NCBI GenBank assembly: GCA_017449935.1
Contig: JAFSYP010000030.1
Span: 1-32,307, forward strand
Direction of reading: 5' to 3'
Source: Clostridia bacterium
GTDB lineage: Bacteria; Bacillota; Clostridia; Oscillospirales; Acutalibacteraceae
Length of the DNA stretch: 32,307 nt
The position numbers were made by a program, and so were the translations under genes. This document shows, one piece after another, positions 23,631-30,921 of this stretch. Position 1 is the stretch's first letter. Every line of letters begins with the position of its first letter. The notes under the pieces were generated by a model. That model saw nothing but the letters and a program-made list of their open reading frames with translations, was not told the DNA's origin and made no database searches.

Positions 23631-24615
23631 CGGACGCACCCTCCTTTGCCAAAGCCTTCGCCTTGCGCGCTTTCTTGCGTTTTTTCTCCGCGCGCTTGAG
23701 CCGCACCTCGACCGCCGGCCAGACCGCGTCCGCGATCAGGATGCCGAAGCAGACGCTGTCCTCAAAGTGGGAGAAGTAGCGCAGCAGCATACAGACGACG
23801 CCGGAGAAGAAGCCGTACAGAAAGCGGTGTCCCACCTTCTGCGGCGAGATCGCGGGATCGGTCACAAAGAAGACCGCCGCAAAGATCAGAAGTCCAGAAC
23901 ACAGCTCCATCAGCAGCGAGGTCAGCTGCGCGTTTCCGGCATGGACGCGCGGGAACGCCAGCGCCATGATCGACGCCGCCAGCAGAAAAGCGAGCGTGTT
24001 GACGATCGCGCGGCGGTAACGCACAGCCAGATAGATCATGCCCGCGGCCAGCACCAGCACGCACGAAGCGCCCATCGGGCCGGGGAAATTTCCGATGAGG
24101 ATGTCGAAGATATTGACCGTGTTCGGCCGGATAGAAATGCCGCGGTGCAGCATACCCGCCAAAGACGCGCCCTGCACGTATTCGCTGCCCGTGCCGATGG
24201 CGGGATAACGGAACACGAGATCCGGCCAGCACAGCGTCATAAAGGCGAAGCCCGCCGCCGTGGGGACGAAAGGAACGGAATCGGTGCCGCCGAGCGGGAG
24301 CTTGACGACCGCGATCGCGAAGGCGACGCCGCAGAGCGGGACATAGTAGGGTATGTCCGCCGGAAGCATCAGCGCCGTCGCCGCGCCGATGAACAAAGCG
24401 CTGCAGTCGCTGATGTCGCGCGGGCAGCGCATCAGACGCGCGCCGACCGCCTCGGCCAGCACGCCCGCGGCCATACACGCCAGAATACGCATGAGCGCGC
24501 CGACGCCGTGATAATATACGGCCATGACGCCCAGCGGAAGCAGCATGAGCAGCGCGTCAAAATGGAAGACGCCGCCCGCGCCTCGGCGGATGCGCTGTTT
24601 CTTTTTGGAAGGCAA
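23623..24615 (-). CDS. RnfD/NqrB-like membrane protein with altered flavinylation motif
   Basis: 330 residues with about nine to ten hydrophobic helices. RnfD normally carries FMN covalently on the Thr of an SGAT motif, and the whole complex couples ferredoxin/NAD electron flow to ion transport. Family-like stretches are VKLPLGGTDSVPFVPTAAG, NIFDILIGNFPGPMGASCVLVLAAG and FFVTDPAISPQKVGHRFLYGFFSG. At the flavin site the sequence reads YVQGASLAGM (G149-A150-S151), so Thr is replaced by Ser and the preceding Ser is lost. The start is taken as TTG 24615, 8 nt after GGAGG; the track upstream is antisense to a mecA-like gene. A basic C-terminal tail ends the protein. It is the first gene of the long minus-strand operon. 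Confidence 0.85.
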   Translation of the reverse strand: MPSKKKQRIRRGAGGVFHFDALLMLLPLGVMAVYYHGVGALMRILACMAAGVLAEAVGARLMRCPRDISDCSALFIGAATALMLPADIPYYVPLCGVAFAIAVVKLPLGGTDSVPFVPTAAGFAFMTLCWPDLVFRYPAIGTGSEYVQGASLAGMLHRGISIRPNTVNIFDILIGNFPGPMGASCVLVLAAGMIYLAVRYRRAIVNTLAFLLAASIMALAFPRVHAGNAQLTSLLMELCSGLLIFAAVFFVTDPAISPQKVGHRFLYGFFSGVVCMLLRYFSHFEDSVCFGILIADAVWPAVEVRLKRAEKKRKKARKAKALAKEGASDA

Positions 24616-24649
24616 ACCCTTCACCTCCGGATTTTCCAATAATTTGGCA

Positions 24650-24678
24650 TTGCAAGTTGCTTGTACGGATAATATGAT
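24650..24678 (+). promoter_or_regulatory. Sigma-A promoter of the mecA-like gene
   Basis: TTGCAA (24650-24655), a 17-bp spacer and TATGAT (24673-24678), 30 bp before the GTG start at 24709. Confidence 0.6.
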
Positions 24679-24697
24679 AAGAATAGAACAAATACAA
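24669..24697 (-). promoter_or_regulatory. Possible promoter of the long Rnf-like/fol operon
   Basis: On the minus strand: TTGTAT (24697-24692), 17 bp, TATTAT (24674-24669), about 53 bp before the RnfD-like start. The -35 box is weak. It overlaps the opposing mecA promoter, so the two could interfere. Confidence 0.4.
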
Positions 24698-24708
24698 AGG
24701 GGGCCGCC

Positions 24709-25293
24709 GTGTTGAGGATCGAAGCGCCGCAGGAAAACAGGATCGTCGTCGAGCTCACATGCGCCGATATGCGCGAGCTGGATATCACCTATGAGGAGAT
24801 GGACTACGGCAACGTCGAAACGCGGCGCGTCATCTGGACGATCCTCGACCGCGCACGCGCGTCTCTCGGCTGCGACATCGACCCGTCCGGAAAGCTGCTG
24901 ATCGAGATCGTCCCGACGGCGGAGAGCGGCTGTATGCTGTACTTCACCGTGCTCGATCCCGACCGGCAATCGCCGGGCTGCCGGAGCTTTCTGCGTATCC
25001 GCAAGGAAAGCAGCAGCTTCACCTATGCGTTCGACTCGCTGGCCGATCTGACCGAATGCGCCGTGCAGCTGCGGCAGACGCAGCCGACACTGCCGAAAAG
25101 CAGTCTGTTCCTGCTGGACGGACGGTACCGCCTGCAGGTGCGCACCGAGCTGCCGCCGCGGCGAATCCGCGCGGTGCTGTCGGAATACGGCACACGCTGC
25201 GCCGACGGCGCGCTGTCCGGCGCGTATCTGCGCGAGCACGGCAAGCTGCTGGCGGAAAACGACGCCATCGAAAAGCTGACGATCGGGTTATAA
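24709..25293 (+). CDS. mecA: MecA-family adaptor protein
   Basis: 194 residues, somewhat shorter than B. subtilis MecA (218). MecA-type adaptors deliver substrates such as ComK to the ClpCP protease. The N-terminal segment fits the family: NRIVVELTCADMRELDITYEEMDY, RRVIWTILDRARASLGCDID and GKLLIEIVPTAESGCMLYFTV. The C-terminal half (YAFDSLADLTECAVQL, LFLLDGRYRLQV) corresponds to the ClpC-binding domain. The start is GTG 24709 with AAAGGGGG upstream. It is monocistronic and convergent with rpe: the two stop codons share TTATAA at 25288-25293, leaving no room for a terminator. The substrate here is unknown. Confidence 0.82.
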   Translation: MLRIEAPQENRIVVELTCADMRELDITYEEMDYGNVETRRVIWTILDRARASLGCDIDPSGKLLIEIVPTAESGCMLYFTVLDPDRQSPGCRSFLRIRKESSSFTYAFDSLADLTECAVQLRQTQPTLPKSSLFLLDGRYRLQVRTELPPRRIRAVLSEYGTRCADGALSGAYLREHGKLLAENDAIEKLTIGL

Positions 25294-25962
25294 CGCCGCG
25301 CCGTAAGCACCCTCGGCGATCCTGCGCAGCGAAGCGATCGTCGCCTTTGCGTCCGCGCTGCGGAATACGGCGCTGCCCGCCACAAAGACGTTCGCGCCTG
25401 CCGCCGCCGCATCGGCGACGGTTATTTCGTCGATCCCGCCGTCCACTTCAATATCCGTAGAAAGTCCGCGCTTTGTGCATTCGTGCCGCAGAGCGCGGAT
25501 CTTTTCGCACATATCGCCCATGAACGACTGTCCGCCGAACCCCGGCTCGACCGTCATGACCAGGACCATATCCGCTTTTTCGAGCAGCGGGAACACGGCC
25601 TCGGCAGGCGTCGCGGGCTTTACGGAGACGGCCGCCCTGCAGCCGAGCGCGCGGATCGCGTCCAGCACGGCGGCGGGATCATCGGCCGCTTCGATATGGA
25701 AGGTGATCCCGTCGGCGCCGGCCTTGCGGAAATCCTCCACGTAGCGGATCGGATCGGTGATCATCAGATGTACGTCAAAAAACGCGTCGGAGCATTTGCG
25801 GATCGCGCGGATGACCGGCGCGCCGAAGGAAATATTCGGCACGAACACGCCGTCCATCACGTCCAGATGCAGATATTCCGCGCCGGAAGCCGCCATACGC
25901 GCCGCTTCGTCGCCCAGACGCGAAAAGTCCGACGCGAGTACGGAAGGAGAAATGCGGATCAT
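25288..25962 (-). CDS. rpe: Ribulose-phosphate 3-epimerase
   Basis: 224 residues, full-length TIM barrel. It interconverts ribulose-5-phosphate and xylulose-5-phosphate in the pentose phosphate pathway. Motifs: ISPSVLASDFSRLGDE at the N-terminus, HLDVMDGVFVPNISFG with metal-binding His/Asp, FFDVHLMITDP, MTVEPGFGGQSFM and EVDGGI with the second catalytic Asp. ATG 25962 follows AAGGAG. It is the last gene of the mtaD-ahcY-rpe unit, 22 bp after ahcY. A link with S-adenosylhomocysteine recycling could run through ribose released from inosine, which is inference. Confidence 0.95.
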   Translation of the reverse strand: MIRISPSVLASDFSRLGDEAARMAASGAEYLHLDVMDGVFVPNISFGAPVIRAIRKCSDAFFDVHLMITDPIRYVEDFRKAGADGITFHIEAADDPAAVLDAIRALGCRAAVSVKPATPAEAVFPLLEKADMVLVMTVEPGFGGQSFMGDMCEKIRALRHECTKRGLSTDIEVDGGIDEITVADAAAAGANVFVAGSAVFRSADAKATIASLRRIAEGAYGAAL

Positions 25963-25984
25963 ACGTTCACTCCTTATTCTCAGC

Positions 25985-27229
25985 TCAGTTGCTGCTCAGA
26001 TATTCGCGCTGCCTGTCGGTCAGCGTGTCGATGGAAAGTCCCGAAAAATGCAGCTTGCGCATCGCGACGTCGCGGTCGATCTCCCACGGGACGGGATAAA
26101 CGCCCGGCTGCATGGACTGCGTGCGGTTCTCCCTCACCAGATACAGCGCGCTCATCGCCTGGATCGCAAAGCTCATATCCATGATCTCCGCCGGATGTCC
26201 GTCGCCCGCGGCGAGATTGACGAGCCTGCCCTCGGCCAGCACGTTGATGCGCCGTCCGTCCGCCAGACGGTAGCCGACGATATTTTTGCGGCGCGTCTTT
26301 GCCTCCACGGCCATTTCGGAAAGCGTCTTCACGTCGACCTCCACGTTGAAATGGCCGGCGTTGCAGAGGATGGCGCCGTCCTTCATCTTCTCAAAATGCC
26401 GCGCCGTGATGACGTCGCAGCAGCCCGTGACGGTCACGAAGAAATCGCCCAGCGCGGCGGCCTCGTCCATCGGCATGACGGAGAAGCCGTCCATATACGC
26501 TTCGAGCGCCTTGACCGGGTCGACCTCCGTCACGATGACCTGCGCGCCGAGTCCCTTGGCACGCATGGCCACGCCTCTGCCGCACCAGCCGTAGCCGGCG
26601 ACGACGACCTTTTTGCCCGCGACGATCAGATTCGTCGTGCGGTTGATGCCGTCCCAGACGGACTGTCCCGTGCCGTAGCGGTTGTCGAACAGATGCTTGC
26701 AGTCCGCGTCGTTGACCGCGACCATCGGAAAACGCAGCGCGCCCGCTTTCGCCATCGCGTGCAGGCGGAGGATGCCGGTCGTCGTCTCCTCGCAGCCGCC
26801 GATCACGTTCGGCAGCAGATGCGGGTATTCCGTGTGGATCAGATGCACAAGATCTCCGCCGTCGTCGATGATGATCTGCGGCGCAGGCTCGATCACACGG
26901 CGCAGATGCGCCTGATACTCGTCGGCGCTGACGCCGTATTTTGCGAAAACATGCACGCCGCATTCCGCGAGCGCCGCCGCCACGTCGTCCTGCGTGGACA
27001 GCGGGTTGCTGCCGGTGACGTACATCTCGGCGCCGCCCGCAAGCAGCACGCGGCACAGATACGCCGTCTTAGCCTCCAGATGGATGGACAGCGCCAGACG
27101 GACGCCCTCGAAGGGCCTGTCGGCGGAAAACTCCTGTTCAAGACTGCGCAGCAGCGGCATATTGTCGCGCACCCAGTCGATCTTGTCCCGTCCGGACGGG
27201 GCAAGGGTAATATCCAGAATATCGTTCAT
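25985..27229 (-). CDS. ahcY: Adenosylhomocysteinase-type hydrolase (possibly S-inosylhomocysteine hydrolase)
   Basis: 414 residues, the shorter archaeal/Thermotoga type. It cleaves S-adenosylhomocysteine (or the deaminated S-inosyl form) to homocysteine and a nucleoside with tightly bound NAD. Motifs: SNPLSTQDDVAAAL, IIDDGGDL, GGCEETTTGI, NDADCKHLFDNRYGTGQS, Rossmann loop GYGWCGRG (212-219), CDVITARHF and NAGHFNVEVD. ATG 27229 has AAAGGAGTG upstream. The neighbour 13 bp upstream is an MtaD-type deaminase, the arrangement expected if SAH is first deaminated to S-inosylhomocysteine, as shown in Methanocaldococcus jannaschii. Sequence alone does not decide which substrate is used. Confidence 0.93.
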   Translation of the reverse strand: MNDILDITLAPSGRDKIDWVRDNMPLLRSLEQEFSADRPFEGVRLALSIHLEAKTAYLCRVLLAGGAEMYVTGSNPLSTQDDVAAALAECGVHVFAKYGVSADEYQAHLRRVIEPAPQIIIDDGGDLVHLIHTEYPHLLPNVIGGCEETTTGILRLHAMAKAGALRFPMVAVNDADCKHLFDNRYGTGQSVWDGINRTTNLIVAGKKVVVAGYGWCGRGVAMRAKGLGAQVIVTEVDPVKALEAYMDGFSVMPMDEAAALGDFFVTVTGCCDVITARHFEKMKDGAILCNAGHFNVEVDVKTLSEMAVEAKTRRKNIVGYRLADGRRINVLAEGRLVNLAAGDGHPAEIMDMSFAIQAMSALYLVRENRTQSMQPGVYPVPWEIDRDVAMRKLHFSGLSIDTLTDRQREYLSSN

Positions 27230-27242
27230 CAGATCACTCCTT

Positions 27243-28529
27243 TTAACACCCGATCCGTTCGAAGATCTTGCGGTTCTCGTAGCGGACGCGTTCCTCGTCG
27301 ATGGTCATGAGCGCGCGCCGGTCGAGCAGCACGCGGCCGTTTACGATCACGGTATCGACCTCGCTGCCGTTCGCGGAATAGACCAGCGACGAGAGCAGAT
27401 TCGTCTGCGGGTTCATCTGCGGGCAGGAAAGGTCCAGCAGCACGACGTCCGCCTTCTTGCCGACGGCGATCTCGCCGATCGGCAGATCGAGCGCGCGCGC
27501 GCCGCCGCGTGTCGCCGCCGTGAACGCCTCCAGAGAGGAGACCGATACGGCGTCCATGTGCGTGCCTTTATGAATGAGCGCGAGCAGATTCATCTCGTGG
27601 AACATATTCAGCGCGTTGTTGCTTGCGGCGCCGTCCGTGCCGAGCGCAACGTTGACGCCCGCCTCGAGCAGCTCCGGCACGGGCGCGAAGCCGTTGCCGA
27701 GCTTGAGATTGCTGGCCGGATTCGTCAGCACCGAAACGTTCCATTCGCGCAGGATGCGCATGTCGTTTTTCGTCAGATGTACGCAGTGCGCCGCCGCCGT
27801 TTTGCGGGAAAACAGACCGGCCTTCTCCATCATTTCGACGGGCGTGCAGCCGTATTTTTCACGGATCGTCTCGACTTCGCCGCGGCTCTCCGACAAATGC
27901 GTATGGATGCCGACGCCCAGCTGCGCCGCCGTTTCTGTCACATACCGCAGGTATTCCGGCGCGCAGGTGTACGGCGCGTGCGGCGCGAGCATGAAGCCGA
28001 GACGTCCCTCGGCCGTGCCGCCGTACGTTTCAATGTCGTGCTTCGCCTCGCGGATGCGGCGCAGTCCGCCCTCGTCGTCCGCCGTCTGTCCCTGAAGCCC
28101 GCGCGAGATCACCGCGCGGATACCGCTGTCCGCCACGGCGCGCGCCGTATCGTCGGGGATCATGTACATATCCAGAAACGTCGTCGTGCCCGTGCGCAGC
28201 ATCTCACAGATCCCGAGCAGCGTCGACCAGTAGCAATCGCCCGGACGCAGCCTTTCCTCCATCGGCATGACGCGGTCGAACAGCCACTTGTGGAACGGCT
28301 GATCGTCCGCGCTGTTGCGTAAGAGCGTCATATACGCATGGGTATGCGCGTTGACAAGGCCGGGGATCGCGAGCTTTCCGCTGCCGTCGATCATGCGGTC
28401 GCAGCCCGTCGCGCCCGTCCCGTCGAGCGAAGCGATCCGGTCGCCGTCGATCAAAATGTCGCACTTCTGCACCGCGAACGCGTCCGCGGACGGCACGACC
28501 GTCTGTACGTTCCGAATGAGTATTTTCAT
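27243..28529 (-). CDS. mtaD: 5-methylthioadenosine / S-adenosylhomocysteine deaminase
   Basis: 428 residues, amidohydrolase superfamily. It deaminates the adenine ring of SAH, 5'-methylthioadenosine or 5'-deoxyadenosine. Metal and catalytic residues: NAHTHAYM (H62, H64), LAPHAPYTCAPEYL (H184), GIHTHLSES (H209, H211), AAHCVHL (H248, H251) and LGTDGAASNN (D299). The C-terminal PIGEIAVGKKADVVLLDL is typical. ATG 28529 has a modest AGGTG ribosome site. It is the first gene of the mtaD-ahcY-rpe unit and is transcribed from a promoter whose spacer contains a palindrome shared with the divergent flippase promoter. Confidence 0.92.
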   Translation of the reverse strand: MKILIRNVQTVVPSADAFAVQKCDILIDGDRIASLDGTGATGCDRMIDGSGKLAIPGLVNAHTHAYMTLLRNSADDQPFHKWLFDRVMPMEERLRPGDCYWSTLLGICEMLRTGTTTFLDMYMIPDDTARAVADSGIRAVISRGLQGQTADDEGGLRRIREAKHDIETYGGTAEGRLGFMLAPHAPYTCAPEYLRYVTETAAQLGVGIHTHLSESRGEVETIREKYGCTPVEMMEKAGLFSRKTAAAHCVHLTKNDMRILREWNVSVLTNPASNLKLGNGFAPVPELLEAGVNVALGTDGAASNNALNMFHEMNLLALIHKGTHMDAVSVSSLEAFTAATRGGARALDLPIGEIAVGKKADVVLLDLSCPQMNPQTNLLSSLVYSANGSEVDTVIVNGRVLLDRRALMTIDEERVRYENRKIFERIGC

Positions 28530-28561
28530 AATACAAACACCTATCCATAATAGAATACCTT

Positions 28562-28590
28562 ATCATACCACATTCCGCCGGAAAATACAA
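28562..28590 (-). promoter_or_regulatory. Sigma-A promoter of mtaD-ahcY-rpe
   Basis: On the minus strand: TTGTAT (28590-28585), 17 bp, TATGAT (28567-28562), about 33 bp before the mtaD start. The spacer contains TTCCGGCGGAA. Confidence 0.7.
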
Positions 28591-28619
28591 CAGAATCATC
28601 TTGAAAAAAATCCGCCGGA
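28573..28619. promoter_or_regulatory. Pair of palindromic sites, one in each divergent promoter
   Basis: TTCCGCCGGAA (28573-28583) and TCCGCCGGA (28611-28619) are near-perfect palindromes with centres 37 bp apart. Each lies between the -35 and -10 boxes of one of the two back-to-back promoters, where a bound repressor would block both. No regulator gene is seen nearby. Confidence 0.5.
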
Positions 28620-28629
28620 ATGGTATACT
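28601..28629 (+). promoter_or_regulatory. Sigma-A promoter of the flippase operon
   Basis: TTGAAA (28601-28606), a 17-bp spacer and TATACT (28624-28629), 24 bp before the ATG at 28654. The spacer holds a TCCGCCGGA palindrome like that in the mtaD promoter. Confidence 0.75.
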
Positions 28630-28653
28630 TGTAAAAAATCATCGGAGGCGCGC

Positions 28654-29862
28654 ATGAAATCACGTTCGCAGCGGTATGCCGTACTGGAAAGCATCGTGCT
28701 GAGCATACTGGGGATCGGCGCATACAACGCGGTCATCCAGCTGCTGATCTATCCTTTCCTCAGCCGGCAGCTCGGCGCCGAGACGTTCGGGCAGACGCTG
28801 ACTCTTCTGTCCGTGATGACCGTACCGGCGATCTGCGTCGGCGCGGGGATCAATTATGCCCGCATGGCGAACGTTCCGCGGTTCGACGCGTCGAACGGCG
28901 ATTATAACCGGTGTCTTCTGCCCGGCGCGGCGGCCGTTGCCGTCCTGTGCGCGGCGGCGCTTTTCTATTTTGACGCGGCGCATCCCGCGTCGTGGGCGCT
29001 GTTCCCGCTGCTGGGCGTCGCCGCGACGCTGCGCTACTACGGCAGCGTGGCGTTCCGGCTCGAAGTCAATTACCGCAAAAACCTTCTGTTCTATCTGCTG
29101 CTGTCCGCGGGCTACGCGCTGGGGCTCGGCCTGTTCCGGCTGACCGGCGTCTGGGAAACGGCGTTGCTTTGCGGCGAGGCGCTCGCGGTCGGCTATGTTA
29201 CGCTGCGCAGTCCCGTCCTGCGCCGTCCGTTCTGGACGACGACGGAGAATGCGCGCGCGGTGCGCCGCTCCTGCGCCGCGCTGATCCCCGCGCAGTTTTT
29301 CTCGAATCTCACACTGCACGCGGACCGTCTGCTGATCGGCGCGCTCCTCGACGGCGAACAGGTGACGATCTTTTACACCGCCTCTCTTTTGGGCAAGGCG
29401 ATGGCCATGCTCACCGAACCGATCGCAGGCGTGGCGATCGGGTATCTCGCGCGGGCGAAGCGCTTCGGCAGGCGGGAATTCTCTCTGTGCGCGCTCGGCA
29501 GTCTTGCGCTCGGCGCGCTCTGCTGTCTTGTCTTTATCCCGCTTTCCCCGTTTTTGATCGGTCTGCTGTATCCGGACGTCGCCGCGCAGTCCGCGCCGCT
29601 GTTCCTTGTCGCCAACGGCGGCCAGATCGTCTATTTCACCGCCAATCTCCTGCTGGTGATCGTGCTGCGTTTCGCGGCGGAAAAGTACCAGTTCTATATC
29701 AACGTGACGTACTGCGCCGCGTTCTTCGCCGTCTGCATCCCCGCGCTGCTGCACGGCGGTCTTTCACTCTTCTGCACGGCGGTGCTGCTGCTGAACGCGC
29801 TGCGTCTTGCGGCGGTGCTGCTGCTCGGATTCCGAAAAAGCAAAGAGGTGACGAACGTATGA
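28654..29862 (+). CDS. Polysaccharide flippase-like membrane protein (MOP/Wzx type)
   Basis: 402 residues with about 11-12 hydrophobic helices. The layout and N-terminus (AYNAVIQLLIYPFLSRQLGAETFGQTLTLLSV) fit O-antigen/polysaccharide flippases, which move lipid-linked sugar units across the membrane. LHADRLLIGALLDGEQVTIFYTASLLGKAM is the usual mid-protein motif. ATG 28654 follows GGAGG at 28644-28648; the frame extends upstream but only across the divergent promoter and mtaD. Its stop overlaps the next start as ATGA. Paired with a pyruvyl-transferase-like gene, it suggests export of a modified cell-surface glycan, but no glycosyltransferases are present in the window. Confidence 0.85.
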   Translation: MKSRSQRYAVLESIVLSILGIGAYNAVIQLLIYPFLSRQLGAETFGQTLTLLSVMTVPAICVGAGINYARMANVPRFDASNGDYNRCLLPGAAAVAVLCAAALFYFDAAHPASWALFPLLGVAATLRYYGSVAFRLEVNYRKNLLFYLLLSAGYALGLGLFRLTGVWETALLCGEALAVGYVTLRSPVLRRPFWTTTENARAVRRSCAALIPAQFFSNLTLHADRLLIGALLDGEQVTIFYTASLLGKAMAMLTEPIAGVAIGYLARAKRFGRREFSLCALGSLALGALCCLVFIPLSPFLIGLLYPDVAAQSAPLFLVANGGQIVYFTANLLLVIVLRFAAEKYQFYINVTYCAAFFAVCIPALLHGGLSLFCTAVLLLNALRLAAVLLLGFRKSKEVTNV

Positions 29863-30902
29863 AATACGGCTATCTGTCCTTCGGCCGCAACCCGGCGCAG
29901 AGCCGCCGGCAGTACGGCAATCTCGGCGACTGGTACCAGACCTTCGCCGTACAGAACCTGTTCCGGAAAATGGGCGTCCCGTCTTCACAGTGGCAGAGCA
30001 TCGACCGCACGGACATCACGGGGTATCGCGGCGCGCGCACACGGCTGGTGCTTCAGGGCTGTTTTCTGCATCTGAAGGGCGCGCCGGTCTTTCCCGTATC
30101 GCCCGACATCGACCCGTGCTTCTTCGGCTTTCACTGTTTGTCCGCGCTGGACAGACGCGGCATCCGCGCGCTGCCGGACGACACAATGATCGGCTGCCGG
30201 GACGAGGCGACTTTTCGCCGGATGCAGGCGCTGGGCAAGACGGCTTTTTTATCCGGCTGTCTGACGGCGACGCTCGATAAACGCGCCGAAGCGCCGCAAA
30301 ACGGAAAGGTGTTTCTCGTCGACGCGCCGGAGAGCATCCTGCCGCATATCCCCGCCGCGCTGCGTGAGCGCGTGGAGTATGTGTCGCAGTCGTTCTTTCT
30401 CGATCCCGCGTGGGACGACCGTGAGACGCACCGCAAACTGCGCGAGGCGGCCGAACGCACGCTGGAAAAATACCGCAGCGAGGCGTCGCTCGTCGTGACG
30501 TCGCGGCTGCACGCCGCTTCGCCCTGCACGGCGCTCGGCGTCCCCGTGATCCTTGCGCGCAATTATTTCGACGAGCGGTACGCATGGATCGAAAAGCATG
30601 TCCCGCTGTACACGCCCGACCGCTTCGGCGAGATCGACTGGAACGTACAGGCGCCGGACACCGAAGCGCAGAAGCAGCTGATCCTCCGGACCGCCGCCGC
30701 CGCGCTGGAGCGCGCGCCGGAAGCCGCGCAGCTCGCCGAGGAACTGACGGCGTACTATCTCGACCGCTCCCGCGGCCCGATCCGCAAGCCGCTGTACGTC
30801 AAGGCGTACCATTTCCTGCAGGGCACAATGCCGAAAACGGCGGACTTCGTGCGGGAAGAGCTTCTTCAGAAATTCACCGTGGAGACCTCCCGGAACAAAT
30901 AA
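29859..30902 (+). CDS. Polysaccharide pyruvyl transferase-family protein
   Basis: 347 residues. The family (CsaB/WcaK) adds pyruvate ketals to surface polysaccharides from phosphoenolpyruvate. Fit to family: an N-terminal YGNLGDWYQTFAVQNLFRKMG in the position of the usual G-N-x-GD nucleotide-binding segment, a central MIGCRDEATFRRMQALG (cf. the SxRDxxS pattern) and SLVVTSRLHAASPCTALGVPVILARN, the conserved SRLH near residue 211. The C-terminal ~60 residues are family-divergent. ATG 29859 overlaps the flippase stop by 4 bp with GAGGTGACG upstream. No signal peptide, so cytosolic. The target glycan is unknown. Confidence 0.82.
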   Translation: MKYGYLSFGRNPAQSRRQYGNLGDWYQTFAVQNLFRKMGVPSSQWQSIDRTDITGYRGARTRLVLQGCFLHLKGAPVFPVSPDIDPCFFGFHCLSALDRRGIRALPDDTMIGCRDEATFRRMQALGKTAFLSGCLTATLDKRAEAPQNGKVFLVDAPESILPHIPAALRERVEYVSQSFFLDPAWDDRETHRKLREAAERTLEKYRSEASLVVTSRLHAASPCTALGVPVILARNYFDERYAWIEKHVPLYTPDRFGEIDWNVQAPDTEAQKQLILRTAAAALERAPEAAQLAEELTAYYLDRSRGPIRKPLYVKAYHFLQGTMPKTADFVREELLQKFTVETSRNK

Positions 30903-30921
30903 ACAATAAGGACGTGACACT

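Noticed and set aside
28315-28653. N-terminal extension of the flippase frame
   Set aside because: The extension crosses the divergent promoters and is antisense to mtaD; the ATG at 28654 has a GGAGG site and matches the family start.
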